Shown here one piece after another: positions 55,627 to 64,000 of a stretch of DNA of 64,000 nt. Source of the DNA: Streptomyces venezuelae ATCC 10712. Lineage in GTDB: Bacteria; Actinomycetota; Actinomycetes; Streptomycetales; Streptomycetaceae. Numbering within the stretch: position 1 is the first letter of the stretch; the number at the start of each line of letters is the position of its first letter. The notes beneath the pieces were generated by a model. That model was not told the DNA's origin, did no database searches, and saw only the letters and a list, made by a program, of their open reading frames with translations. The DNA lies in the NCBI RefSeq assembly GCF_008639165.1, contig NZ_CP029197.1, positions 7,692,001-7,756,000 on the forward strand, in the 5' to 3' direction. Made by a program: the position numbers and the translations under genes.

Positions 55627-56811
55627 TCAGCCGGGACGGCTCGCGTCCAGGATCGCGGGCAGCGCCTCAAGGAGCTCCCCGACCTCACCCTCGGAGACCG
55701 TCAGCGCCGGAGCCAGCCGTACGGTCAGGGGCCCGGCGGCCGTCACCAGGAAGCCGGCCTCCTGCGCCGCCGCCTGCACCCGGGCCGTCACCGGCTCCGT
55801 CAGCACGACGCCCAACAGCAGCCCTGCGCCCCGTACTTCGGCCACGAGCGGGTGCTTCAGCGCCTCGACGCCCGAGCGCAGCCGCTCGCCCATCCGGGCG
55901 GTGTGCTCCAGGAGCCCCTCCGCCACGATGGTGTCGAGCACGGCGGCGCCCGCCGCGCACGCCACCGGATTGCCCCCGAACGTGGACCCGTGCTGGCCCG
56001 GACCGAGCAGCTCGGCGGCGGGGCCGAACGCGACCGCGGCACCGATCGGCAGACCACCGCCCAGGCCCTTGGCCAGGGTCACCACGTCCGGGTCGACGCC
56101 GTCCTCGGCCTGGTGGGCGAACCAGTGCCCGGTCCGTCCGATCCCCGTCTGCACCTCGTCCAGGACGAGCAGGCTGCCCGCGGCACGGGTGATCGCGCGG
56201 GCGGCCCGCAGATACCCGCGGGGCGCGGGGATCACGCCCGCCTCGCCCTGCACCGGTTCGACGAAGACGGCGGCGGTGTCGTCGGAGACGGCCGCCCGCA
56301 GCGCTTCGGCGTCCCCGAACGGCACGTGCGTCACCTCGCCGGGCAGCGGCAGGAACGGCTCGCGCTTCGCGGGCTGGCCGGTGAGCGTGAGGGCGCCCAT
56401 CGTGCGGCCGTGGAAACCGCCCTCCATCGCGACGACCCGGCCGCGCCCGGTCCGGCGGGCGGCCTTGAACGCGGCCTCGGCCGCCTCCGCGCCGGAGTTG
56501 CAGAAGAACACCCGCCCCGGCCGCCCGAAGAGCCCGAGCAACCGCTCGGCGAGGGCGACCGGCGGCCCGGCGACGAACAGGTTCGAGACGTGCCCGAGCC
56601 GCCCGATCTGATCGGTGACGGCCGCGACCACCGCGGGATGGGCGTGCCCGAGGGTGCTGACCGCGATCCCCCCGGTGAAGTCCGTGTAGACGCGACCGGA
56701 CTCGTCCCGGACCGTGCACCCCTCACCGCGGACCAGGGCCAGCGGGGGAGTGCCGTACGTGTCCATCATGACGGCCCGCCAGCGGTTGGTGAGCGGCGCG
56801 GCGGCGGTCAC
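55627..56811 (-). CDS. argD: acetylornithine aminotransferase
   Basis: This 394-aa PLP class III aminotransferase converts N-acetylglutamate semialdehyde to N-acetylornithine. It has FFCNSGAEAAEAAFK, FHGRTMGALTLTG, LLVLDEVQTGIGRTG and the PLP lysine in TLAKGLGGGLPIG. The GTG start overlaps the argB stop (GTGA). It is the last gene of argC-J-B-D and completes the route to ornithine, because ArgJ removes the acetyl group. Confidence 0.93.
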   Translation of the reverse strand: MTAAAPLTNRWRAVMMDTYGTPPLALVRGEGCTVRDESGRVYTDFTGGIAVSTLGHAHPAVVAAVTDQIGRLGHVSNLFVAGPPVALAERLLGLFGRPGRVFFCNSGAEAAEAAFKAARRTGRGRVVAMEGGFHGRTMGALTLTGQPAKREPFLPLPGEVTHVPFGDAEALRAAVSDDTAAVFVEPVQGEAGVIPAPRGYLRAARAITRAAGSLLVLDEVQTGIGRTGHWFAHQAEDGVDPDVVTLAKGLGGGLPIGAAVAFGPAAELLGPGQHGSTFGGNPVACAAGAAVLDTIVAEGLLEHTARMGERLRSGVEALKHPLVAEVRGAGLLLGVVLTEPVTARVQAAAQEAGFLVTAAGPLTVRLAPALTVSEGEVGELLEALPAILDASRPG

Positions 56812-57746
56812 GACAGGGCCTCCTCTGCGTCCCGGGCGACGCCGTGCGCCGCGTCGTCCGACAGCACCGTGGTGCCCGTGGCCTCCTCGGTCAGGACGCC
56901 CCGGAGCACGGCGTGCGGGGTCCGCCCGTCGAGGACGTGGACCCGCCCGACCCCCGAGCGGACCGCGCGCAGACAGCCCTCCATCTTCGGCAGCATCCCG
57001 CCGGCCAGGCCGGGGAGCAGCGCGTCCAGCTCACCGGCCGTCAGCCGGGGGATCACCTCGGTGCTGCGCGGCCAGTCCGCGCAGAGCCCGGGGACGTCCG
57101 TGAGCATCACGAGCCGGTCGGCGCCGAGGGCGACGGCCAGGGCCGAGGCGGCGAGGTCGGCGTTCACGTTGTAGATCTGCCCGTCCGCTCCCCGGGCGAC
57201 CGGGGAGACCACCGGTATCCGGCCCCCGGCGAGCAGGTTCCGCACGGTGTCCGGAGCGACGGACACGATGTCTCCGACGAGCCCGATGTCGACGGCCCGC
57301 CCGTCCACCCAGGCGGGCCGGCGCACCGCCGTCAGCGTGTGGGCGTCCTCGCCCGACATGCCGACGGCGAAGGGCCCGTGGGCGTTGATGGCGCCGACCA
57401 GGTCCCGCTGCACCTGCCCGGTCAGCACCATCCGGACCACGTCCATCGCCTCCGGCGTGGTCACCCGCATGCCCGCCTCGAACCGCACCTCCAGGGCGAG
57501 CCGGTCGAGCATCGAGCTGATCTGCGGACCGCCGCCGTGCACCACCACCGGGTGCAGCCCCGCGTGCCACAGCTCGACGACGTCCTGCGCGAACGACCGG
57601 CGCAGCGCCGGGTCGTCCAGGGTGCTGCCGCCGCACTTCAGGACGACCGTCCGGCCCTGGAGCTCCTCGCACCACGGAACGTCCGCCGCCGGCAGGTCCA
57701 CCGGGTCCACCCCGCGCACGGCGCGCTGCCCACCGAGCGTCCTCAT
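56808..57746 (-). CDS. argB: acetylglutamate kinase
   Basis: The 312-aa amino-acid kinase phosphorylates N-acetylglutamate. It has VVLKCGGSTLDDP, VVHGGGPQIS, the acetylglutamate-binding segment VSPVARGADGQIYNVNAD, and GGMLPKMEGC. ATG at 57746 follows GGAGGGGG by seven bases and lies 17 bp after argJ. The usual lysine-glycine-glycine of VIKYGG is KCGG here. Confidence 0.93.
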   Translation of the reverse strand: MRTLGGQRAVRGVDPVDLPAADVPWCEELQGRTVVLKCGGSTLDDPALRRSFAQDVVELWHAGLHPVVVHGGGPQISSMLDRLALEVRFEAGMRVTTPEAMDVVRMVLTGQVQRDLVGAINAHGPFAVGMSGEDAHTLTAVRRPAWVDGRAVDIGLVGDIVSVAPDTVRNLLAGGRIPVVSPVARGADGQIYNVNADLAASALAVALGADRLVMLTDVPGLCADWPRSTEVIPRLTAGELDALLPGLAGGMLPKMEGCLRAVRSGVGRVHVLDGRTPHAVLRGVLTEEATGTTVLSDDAAHGVARDAEEALS

Positions 57747-57763
57747 TCCCGTTCCCCCTCCGC

Positions 57764-58915
57764 TCATGAGCTGTAGGCGCTGTTCTCGTGCACGTACGCG
57801 GCCGTCAGGTCGTTGGTCCAGATCTCCGCCGACGCGTCCCCGGCGCGCAGGTCGACCGTGACGGTGATCCGGCGGCCCGACATGTCGGCCTTCTCGCGGG
57901 GCTCCCCGGCCGCGCCGTCCCGGCAGACCCAGACGCCGTTGATGGCCACGTCCAGGCGGTCGGGGTCGAAGGCGGCGTCGGTGGTGCCGATGGCGGAGAG
58001 CACCCGGCCCCAGTTGGGGTCCTCGCCGTGCAGGGCGCACTTGAGGAGGTTGTTCCGTGCCACCGAGCGGCCCACGGTCACGGCGTCCTCCTCGGACGCG
58101 GCGCCGACGACCGCCACCTCGATCTCCTTCGACGCGCCCTCGGCGTCCGCGATCAGCTGCCGCGCGAGGTCCAGGCAGACGGAGTGCACCGCCTCGGCCA
58201 GCTCCCCGTCGGCCGGGGTCACGCCGGACGCGCCCGAGGCGAGCAGCAGCACGGTGTCGTTCGTGGACATGCAGCCGTCGGAGTCCACCCGGTCGAAGGT
58301 GGTCCGTACGGCGGCGCGCAACGCGGTGTCCAGCCGCGGCCCGTCGGCCACCGCGTCCGTGGTGAGGACCACGAGCATGGTGGCGAGCCCGGGGGCGAGC
58401 ATGCCCGCGCCCTTCGCCATGCCGCCGACGGTCCAGCCGGACCGCGACACGACGGCGGTCTTGTGGACGGAGTCCGTCGTCTTGATGGCCACCGCCGCGT
58501 CCTCGCCCCCGTCGGAGGCCAGCCGCTCCGCCGCGAGGGCGATGCCGGCCGTGATCCGGTCCATGGGCAGCGGCACCCCGATGAGGCCGGTGGAGCAGAC
58601 GGCCACGGCGTCGGGGGCGAGCCCGACGGCCGCGGCGGTCCGCTCGGCCATGGCCCGGGCGTCGTCGGCGCCGGCCGCGCCCGTGCAGGCGTTGGCGCCG
58701 CCGGAGTTCAGGACGACCGCGCGGACCCCGCCGTCGGCGAGGACCCGTCGGGACCAGCGGACCGGTGCCGCCTGGACCCGGTTGGAGGTGAAGACTCCCG
58801 CCGCGGCCGGTGCGGGGCCCTGGTTGACCACCAGGGCGAGGTCGGGATCGCCGGACGCCTTGATGCCGGCGGCCACCCCGCTGGCGAGGAATCCTCGGGC
58901 GGCGGTCACGGTCAC
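57764..58915 (-). CDS. argJ: bifunctional ornithine acetyltransferase/N-acetylglutamate synthase
   Basis: This 383-aa ArgJ transfers the acetyl group from acetylornithine to glutamate, giving free ornithine. The self-cleavage site, where Thr becomes the catalytic N-terminus of the beta chain, is in GMLAPGLATMLV. STGLIGVPLPMD and GEDPNWGR are also typical. The GTG at 58915 overlaps the argC stop. Without argF, argG or argH nearby, the output of this operon is ornithine and not arginine. Confidence 0.94.
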   Translation of the reverse strand: MTVTAARGFLASGVAAGIKASGDPDLALVVNQGPAPAAAGVFTSNRVQAAPVRWSRRVLADGGVRAVVLNSGGANACTGAAGADDARAMAERTAAAVGLAPDAVAVCSTGLIGVPLPMDRITAGIALAAERLASDGGEDAAVAIKTTDSVHKTAVVSRSGWTVGGMAKGAGMLAPGLATMLVVLTTDAVADGPRLDTALRAAVRTTFDRVDSDGCMSTNDTVLLLASGASGVTPADGELAEAVHSVCLDLARQLIADAEGASKEIEVAVVGAASEEDAVTVGRSVARNNLLKCALHGEDPNWGRVLSAIGTTDAAFDPDRLDVAINGVWVCRDGAAGEPREKADMSGRRITVTVDLRAGDASAEIWTNDLTAAYVHENSAYSS

Positions 58916-59952
58916 GGAGCCACTCCATTCATGGGCAGGCCGAGCCCTTCGGGCAGGCCGAGGGCGACGTTCATGCTCTGCACCGCCCCACCGGCGGTGC
59001 CCTTCGTCAGGTTGTCGATCGCGCTCACGCAGACGAGGCGACGGGCGGCAGGGTCGACGGCCACCTGCACCTGCACGGTGTTGGATCCGAGCACCGCGCC
59101 CGTGGACGGCCACTGGCCCCGCGGTAGCAGCCGGACGAACGGTTCGTCGGCGTAGGCCGCCTCGAACACCTCGCGGACCTCGTCGAGGCCGCCGTCGGCG
59201 GCCACGTGCGGGCGCAGCCGGGCGGAGCAGGTGGCGAGGATGCCGCGGGGCATGGGGGCCAGGGTCGGGGTGAAGGACACGGTCACCGGCTCGCCCGCCA
59301 CCAGGGACAGGTTCTGGACGAGCTCGGGGGTGTGCCGGTGCCCGCCGCCGACGCCGTACGGGGTCATGGACCCCATCACCTCGGAGCCGAGCAGGTGCGG
59401 TCCGGCCCTCCGGCCCGCGCCCGAGGTGCCACTGGCCGCGACGACCACGACCTCGGGTTCCACCAGGCGTGCGGCGTGGGCGGGGGAGAGGGCGAGGGTG
59501 ACGGCGGTCGGGTAGCAGCCCGGCACGGCGACCCGGTTCGCGCCCTTCAGCTCGTCCCGGGCGCCGGGCATCTCGGGCAGCCCGTAGGGCCAGGTCCCGG
59601 CGTGCTCGGTGCCGTAGAAACGTTTCCACTCGACCGGGTCGCGCAGCCGGAAGTCGGCTCCGCAGTCGATGACGAGGGTGTCGTCGCCCAACTCCCGGGC
59701 GAGCGCCCCCGACTGCCCGTGGGGCAGGGCGAGGAACACGATGTCGTGTCCGCCGAGCGCCGCCGCCGACGTCTCGGTGAGCGTCCGGCCGGCGAGCGAG
59801 GTCAGCTGGGGCTGCACCTGGCCGAGCGTGAGCCCGGCACTGCTGTGCGCGGCCAGGACTCCGATGTCGACGCCGGGGTGGGAGGCGAGCAGGCGGAGGA
59901 TCTCCCCGCCGGCATAGCCACTGGCTCCGGCCACCGCGACCCGTAAGGTCAT
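58912..59952 (-). CDS. argC: N-acetyl-gamma-glutamyl-phosphate reductase
   Basis: This 346-aa reductase has the NADP-binding VAVAGASGYAGGEILRLL at the N-terminus, the catalytic Cys in AVPGCYPTA and HRHTPEL near the active-site His. It is the first gene of argC-J-B-D. An iron box 77 bp before the ATG replaces the ARG-box setting expected for arginine genes. Confidence 0.94.
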   Translation of the reverse strand: MTLRVAVAGASGYAGGEILRLLASHPGVDIGVLAAHSSAGLTLGQVQPQLTSLAGRTLTETSAAALGGHDIVFLALPHGQSGALARELGDDTLVIDCGADFRLRDPVEWKRFYGTEHAGTWPYGLPEMPGARDELKGANRVAVPGCYPTAVTLALSPAHAARLVEPEVVVVAASGTSGAGRRAGPHLLGSEVMGSMTPYGVGGGHRHTPELVQNLSLVAGEPVTVSFTPTLAPMPRGILATCSARLRPHVAADGGLDEVREVFEAAYADEPFVRLLPRGQWPSTGAVLGSNTVQVQVAVDPAARRLVCVSAIDNLTKGTAGGAVQSMNVALGLPEGLGLPMNGVAP

Positions 59953-60028
59953 GTTCTTCCGTCTCTCCTGGCGTGTGGGGACGACGGCGCACGCCCGGGG
60001 CGGACACCCCGGACCGACGCACTGGAAA

Positions 60029-60047
60029 TTAACTTAGCCTAACCTAA
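60029..60047 (-). promoter_or_regulatory. iron box of the argCJBD operon
   Basis: TTAACTTAGCCTAACCTAA; read on the minus strand it is TTAGGTTAGGCTAAGTTAA, two differences from the DmdR/IdeR consensus. It lies 77-95 bp upstream of argC. The rest of the 59953-60238 gap shows no gene. Confidence 0.87.
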
Positions 60048-60238
60048 GTAACTCCGGTGCGGAATGGCCGCGATCGCTTACGTGGCTCCAGCGGGGGCCG
60101 ACAACTCCCGCCAAGCGCCATGGAGTTGACGGGCGGGGTCTGACCCCCGGCCGATGCGGGCCTCGCTCCCCGGCGCGCCGCCTAGCTCGGCCTCCAGGCC
60201 ACGGCCGGCGAGGCCGGTGCGGACGGACGCCGAACGGC

Positions 60239-60973
60239 TCAGCCCCGCGCACCCCACGCCGTCGTCAGGCCGTCCAGCCACGCCGGCGGGAGCTCCGCGG
60301 CGTCCCACTCCTCGTGCAGCGCCGACGGCGACGCCGCCAGCCGCTCGAGGACGGCCACGCTGGTGGGGGAGTGGACCAGGGAGTAGCGGCCGTGGATCGC
60401 GATCGGACTGCCCGGCCCGTACTCCGCGTACACCCGCTCCAGATGCGCGTGATGGGCCTCGGCGAACGCGCTCAACCGCCCCGGATACCCGGCCCGCTGC
60501 CGGGGACTCATCGTGCGGAGCACCGCGCCCAGTACCTGCTCGGTGACCTCGGGATCGAGGTCGGAGACATCGGCGAACGACAGGTAGAGCGGCGTGATCG
60601 CCACCTTCGCGCGCTCCATCTCCGCCCGCCCGACGGGCGACCGCTCGTCGGGCGAGGTCGCCGAAGGGCCCGAGGTGACCGCATGGACCAGCGCCCGCTC
60701 GGCGAGCGCGGCGAGCTCACCGGTGACGGCGAGGGCGCCGTCGGACCAGCCGGCCGCGTACGACTCCCCCCGCTCGCCCGGCGCGCTCCGCCGGGACCCG
60801 GCGATCTCCGCGTGCGCCCCGGCCAGCGCGCCCGCCTCGACCAACCCGATGAGCTCCTCCGCGTCCCCCGTGTAGACCCCCGCGCGGGCGAGAAGCTGGA
60901 GGAGCGTGCTCTTCGCGTTGACGACACTGGCCGCGTCGAGCTGCTGCTGCCGTCCCTCGTCGGCGGTGTTCAT
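60239..60973 (-). CDS. hypothetical protein, 244 aa
   Basis: A soluble, mostly helical protein of 244 aa that I do not recognise. A polar N-terminal half is followed by ITPLYLSFADVSDLDPEV and a His-rich FAEAHHAHLERVYAEYG segment. There is no signal peptide or membrane helix. ATG at 60973 has GGAGG eight bases upstream. The 223 bp before it (60974-61196) hold nothing that I can identify. Confidence 0.7.
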   Translation of the reverse strand: MNTADEGRQQQLDAASVVNAKSTLLQLLARAGVYTGDAEELIGLVEAGALAGAHAEIAGSRRSAPGERGESYAAGWSDGALAVTGELAALAERALVHAVTSGPSATSPDERSPVGRAEMERAKVAITPLYLSFADVSDLDPEVTEQVLGAVLRTMSPRQRAGYPGRLSAFAEAHHAHLERVYAEYGPGSPIAIHGRYSLVHSPTSVAVLERLAASPSALHEEWDAAELPPAWLDGLTTAWGARG

Positions 60974-61196
60974 GGGGGGTCCTCCTCGTCGTACGGACGG
61001 CGCGGTGCGGATGTGCGGAACGCTCAGTTCGAGCCTACGCAACGGCCGTTCCCTCAGGCCCCGCATCCTCCCACCACCGCGCGCGTCGCGAACGCCCGGC
61101 GGGCGGCGCACGGCGAAACGGAAGAAGAACCCGGGCCCGCGCACGCAGCGGCGCCGTCCTCGGTCCGAAGGGCCGGGCACAGAGCCCGGCCGCCGC

Positions 61197-61679
61197 TCAC
61201 GACTCCTCGGCCACGGGGCCGCCCGACGGCCGGCCCGGCCTCCTCCTGCGGTACACCACCATCGCGCACACCGCGAGGACGAGGACGGCCACGGCGGCCA
61301 CCCCGAAGGCCGTCCGCCCGGCGAAGAGGCGACCGAGGACTTCGAGGACGCCGAGCCCCGCGGTCGCGTAGATCAGCGACCAGGCCGCGCCACCGAGGAA
61401 CAGGGCGGGGAGGTAGCGGGGCAGGGGCATGCGCATGCTGCCCGCGAGGAAGTTGGCGGCGGTCTGGAAACCGACGGTCAGGAAGGAGACGGCCACCACC
61501 GGCGCGCCCCACCGCTGGATCGCCCGCTCGGCACGGCGGAACTTCGGCGAGGAGATCCGCTCGGAGAACCTGCTGCGCCGCGCGCCGGCACCGGCGAGCC
61601 AGCCGACGGCGAACGTTCCCCCGGCCCGCAGCAGGACGATGACGTAGAGGGCGCCCGCGGTGAGCGCAATCTTATCCAC
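61197..61679 (-). CDS. DedA/SNARE-associated-like membrane protein
   Basis: The 160-aa protein has about four hydrophobic segments. RWGAPVVAVSFLTVGFQTAANFLAG, RMPLPRYLPALFLGGAAW and the Gly-rich helix after it follow the pattern of the DedA/VTT domain, in a short form. DedA proteins are implicated in lipid carrier recycling and membrane homeostasis. An iron box about 170 bp upstream suggests iron control. The C-terminal tail is basic. Confidence 0.72.
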   Translation of the reverse strand: MDKIALTAGALYVIVLLRAGGTFAVGWLAGAGARRSRFSERISSPKFRRAERAIQRWGAPVVAVSFLTVGFQTAANFLAGSMRMPLPRYLPALFLGGAAWSLIYATAGLGVLEVLGRLFAGRTAFGVAAVAVLVLAVCAMVVYRRRRPGRPSGGPVAEES

Positions 61680-61847
61680 GAGACCCCGCCCCGCGCTCCG
61701 GGCCCGAACCCGCTGCGCCCGTCAGCCGCACGGGCGTCCCGCCCCGACGGGCGTGAGCCCGGTCACCGTCTCTCACCTGCGCCCGCCTCTGCACGTCGGT
61801 CCTGTGGGGTGCCTGCCGTGGCCTGGGAACCCTACCCGTACGCCCGG

Positions 61848-61866
61848 CAAGGTTAGCCTAACCGAA
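61848..61866 (-). promoter_or_regulatory. iron box upstream of the DedA-like gene
   Basis: CAAGGTTAGCCTAACCGAA; read on the minus strand it differs from the DmdR/IdeR consensus at three positions. The nearest gene it could control is the DedA-like gene starting at 61679. Confidence 0.68.
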
Positions 61867-61926
61867 CGAACATCCAGGGTCCCCGGCCGCCCGCGGCATC
61901 CGCCGAGCCCGCGCGCGCGTCGCCGC

Positions 61927-62286
61927 TCACCAGGTCATGATCGTCCAGGCGCCGGCCAGCGAGGCCACGTAGAGCACGACGCCGACCGGGAGCAGGACCC
62001 ACGGCGTACGTCCGCGCCGCCAGGCCCACACCCCCAGGCCCGCCGAGACCGCCGCCGCGACGCCCAGGCCCACCCAGGGCAGCGCCCACACCGACAGCAT
62101 GCCGACCGGGGTGCACACGGGGGCCGGGTTCGTCGACCCGCAACTGTCCGTCGCGAAGATGGAGACGTAGAGCGCCATCGTGTCGATCATCAACCCGCAC
62201 CCGGTCAGGGCCGCGATCGTCACCAGGTAGGCCGTGGGCCAGGTGGCCCGGGTAGTGCCGGGGGTCCCCCGCATGTGCGCGTTCAT
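61927..62286 (-). CDS. small membrane protein, unknown
   Basis: This 119-aa protein has three hydrophobic helices (about residues 18-45, 62-85 and 93-115) and two Cys residues in a short outside loop (DSCGSTNPAPVC) that could form a disulphide. ATG at 62286 is chosen. I do not recognise the family. It is divergent from the secreted-protein gene. Confidence 0.65.
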   Translation of the reverse strand: MNAHMRGTPGTTRATWPTAYLVTIAALTGCGLMIDTMALYVSIFATDSCGSTNPAPVCTPVGMLSVWALPWVGLGVAAAVSAGLGVWAWRRGRTPWVLLPVGVVLYVASLAGAWTIMTW

Positions 62287-62491
62287 GATGCCCCGCTCCG
62301 ATCCGCGTCCGCGTCGCCGTGCGCCCGCCTCGTGTGCCTCGACGCCACGGTAGGAGGGGAGGTCCGCCCGCGTGATGAGCACGGGTACTCATCCGGACCT
62401 GGGTGACGCAGGGAGCGACTGCCCGAGTCCCGCGCTCCGAGCGACGGCCCGGGAGGCGCAACACCCGCCGTCCCGTCTCGTTGTCCAGACC

Positions 62492-63169
62492 ATGAACAAC
62501 ATCGCAACGCGGCGGCGCCTCCGCCTCCTCGCCACCGGCCTCGCCGCCCTCGTCCTCGGACTGACGGGCACGCAGAGCACCTACGCGAGCCCCGCCGACC
62601 AGGGCTGCCCGACCGCCGAGATCTTCGCCACCGACAACACCTCGATCATCACCGACCCGGCCGACCCCCGGCTCCGGACCCGGCTGACGCGCTTCGACCA
62701 CGAGGTGCGCACCCTCATCCGCGCCCACGGCGCACGCCCCGCCGCGTCGACGCTCCTCGACGGCGTCTTCTGGTCCGACGACCTGAAGCAGGCCACGTAC
62801 GAGCGGTCGCGCGAGTTCGACGTCAACAGGGTGGACCGCGACGGGCTCCACCACATCGCGGGCGTCATCGCCAAGGAGTACGACCAGGAATCGGTGCTCA
62901 CCTTCCGCTGTCTGCCCCGGACCTCCCCCGAGACCGACGCGGTCGAGATCGAGGTGCCCGGAGTACGGGTGAGCGGCCTGCGCGACGCGCTCGTCGCCGA
63001 TCCCGAGGCCCGCGAGAAGCTCGGCGGCGGCTCGGTCACCCTCGACGGCCGCCTCCTCCTCGTGGCCCCGATCGCCGAACTGCCCTTCGCCCGCACCTTC
63101 GTGACCGGACTCGGCGCGGACTGGAACGAGGCCCGAGTACGGTACGGAGACCGCGAATTCGTGAACTGA
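62492..63169 (+). CDS. secreted protein, unknown
   Basis: The 225-aa protein has a clear Sec-type signal: basic RRRLRLLATG, a hydrophobic stretch and a likely cut after STYAS about residue 33. The mature part, about 190 residues, contains two Cys and no motif that I recognise. It looks like an actinobacterial exported hypothetical protein. The gene stands alone. Confidence 0.75.
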   Translation: MNNIATRRRLRLLATGLAALVLGLTGTQSTYASPADQGCPTAEIFATDNTSIITDPADPRLRTRLTRFDHEVRTLIRAHGARPAASTLLDGVFWSDDLKQATYERSREFDVNRVDRDGLHHIAGVIAKEYDQESVLTFRCLPRTSPETDAVEIEVPGVRVSGLRDALVADPEAREKLGGGSVTLDGRLLLVAPIAELPFARTFVTGLGADWNEARVRYGDREFVN

Positions 63170-63206
63170 CCGGCCACGCCCCCGCGCCGGGTGCGGGCCG
63201 CCGTGA

Positions 63207-63386
63207 TCGTGGCGCTCCCGGATATCCGGGCACCTCGACCTGGCTGGCGCGCAGATCGCTCACGCCTTCTGGCTTGAGGACTACTGGTTCGAGGAGAGCG
63301 TGGACCTCTCCGGAGCGTCGACCCAGTCGATCGCGATCGTGGGCAGCCGGGTGCTGAGTGCGACGCCGTCGGACCCCTCGGGCTGA
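63207..63386 (+). pseudogene. remnant of a pentapeptide-repeat-type protein
   Basis: An open frame without a start encodes about 59 residues, with ISGHLDLAGAQIAHAFW and FEESVDLSGASTQSIAI. This pattern resembles the repeats of streptomycete pentapeptide-like membrane proteins. A stop codon directly before (63204-63206) and the early end at 63386 leave only a small piece of the original gene. Confidence 0.55.
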
Positions 63387-63477
63387 CCCTGCTGGGCGCA
63401 CTGTCCTTCGGCACGCACTCCTGGGGATTCGCATCCTCAGCCGGATCCGAGCGCCCTCGCCGCACTTTGACCAGCCG

Positions 63478-63879
63478 TCAGGGCCGGCCGCTGCCGCTGA
63501 TCTGTCGAGAGAGCTCCTCGAAGAACTCCTGCAGACCGGCTGCGGCAAGGTCGAACTGATCGAGCCAGGAGGGCGTGGTCGACCTCCAGATCCGGCCGGA
63601 ACCGGCCAACGCGAACACGTGACCGCCCCCGTCGCTGGCGAATACCAGGGCAGGCTCTTCCCCGTCGATCTGGACGGCCCCGTACTCGCGGAAGTGGTCT
63701 GCGACCAGCGTGGCCGGGTGGACGAAGTAGCCGTTCTCCACATCGGGCAAGGAGACCTCGTCGATCACCCAGTACATCGTGGTCAGATCCGAGGGAATCG
63801 GTGTCAGCTCCACGAGCGCCGTATCGACATGCTCGCACCAGCCGCGAAGCCATTCGGCGTCAAGCCGATCGTCAGTCAC
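63478..63879 (-). CDS. SUKH/SMI1-KNR4-like protein
   Basis: This 133-aa soluble protein has the pattern of a SUKH-family protein: an N-terminal WLRGW helix, VENGYFVHPATLVADHF and ALVFASDGGGHVFAL strands, and a final helix with TPSWLDQFDLAAAGLQEFF. Members often act as immunity proteins to polymorphic toxins, but no toxin gene is visible here. GTG at 63879 is preceded by GGAAGGGA. Downstream, towards the window end, I see no further gene. Confidence 0.65.
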   Translation of the reverse strand: MTDDRLDAEWLRGWCEHVDTALVELTPIPSDLTTMYWVIDEVSLPDVENGYFVHPATLVADHFREYGAVQIDGEEPALVFASDGGGHVFALAGSGRIWRSTTPSWLDQFDLAAAGLQEFFEELSRQISGSGRP

Positions 63880-64000
63880 GGTCAGTCCCTTCCGCCTGCG
63901 TCGCGACCCGCCCATGCGAGCCCGGAAGAACCTACAGGAGCGTTCACGCAGACCCGGCCAGAGCCTTGAAGCCGGCTCCCCATCGCTTCGGGGGCAGGCC

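Overview
The window is very GC-rich actinobacterial DNA, almost certainly Streptomyces. The signs are strong G/C bias at third codon positions, many GTG/TTG starts, translationally coupled gene pairs (ATGA/GTGA overlaps), DmdR/IdeR-type iron boxes, and a hydroxamate siderophore NRPS locus of streptomycete type.

Region 1 (1-5.9 kb) holds the 3' part of a large uncharacterised gene, a holo-ACP synthase-like gene (-) and a branched-chain aminotransferase (+). A strong hairpin at 5848-5891 ends this block.

Region 2 (5.9-19.5 kb) is the part I cannot match to a known pathway. It is a 13-gene minus-strand operon read from about 19.5 kb down to 5.9 kb, with most genes overlapping or nearly so. In order it encodes an unrecognised 404-aa protein, a class IV aminotransferase, a small prephenate-dehydratase-fold protein (BacA-like), an MFS transporter, a FemAB/GNAT-like acyltransferase, an ATP-grasp ligase, an aminotransferase-fold protein that has lost its catalytic lysine, a ferredoxin, a HemW-like radical SAM enzyme, a carrier protein, an alpha/beta hydrolase, a stand-alone adenylation enzyme and a cytoplasmic subtilase. 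It combines bacilysin-like dipeptide logic with a carrier-protein-bound radical SAM module.

Region 3 (19.6-21.7 kb) is a cobalamin-riboswitch-controlled cbtB-cbtA cobalt transporter and a histidine-phosphatase-fold protein that lacks its catalytic histidines.

Region 4 (21.7-55.6 kb) is a hydroxamate siderophore locus. It has an iron-box-controlled binding protein with two permeases, a TetR/ABC-exporter pair with a visible operator, a formyltransferase with a MarR regulator, an ornithine N-monooxygenase, a second binding protein, a four-module NRPS, MbtH, a heterodimeric ABC exporter, and a second uptake set (two permeases and an ATPase) followed by an amidohydrolase and an orphan small protein. 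The NRPS reads C-A-T-C-A(Ser)-T-C-A(hydroxyornithine)-T-C-A-T-C with no thioesterase. This is the layout expected for an Nalpha-acylated formyl-hydroxyornithine/serine/hydroxyornithine peptide released as a diketopiperazine, i.e. a foroxymithine/erythrochelin-type siderophore.

Region 5 (55.6-60.1 kb) is argC-argJ-argB-argD behind its own iron box. It looks like a dedicated, iron-responsive ornithine supply for the siderophore.

Region 6 (60.2-64.0 kb) contains small hypothetical genes, a DedA-like membrane protein with another iron box upstream, a secreted protein, a pentapeptide-type pseudogene fragment and a SUKH/SMI1-like gene. I saw no tRNA, rRNA, CRISPR array or insertion sequence.
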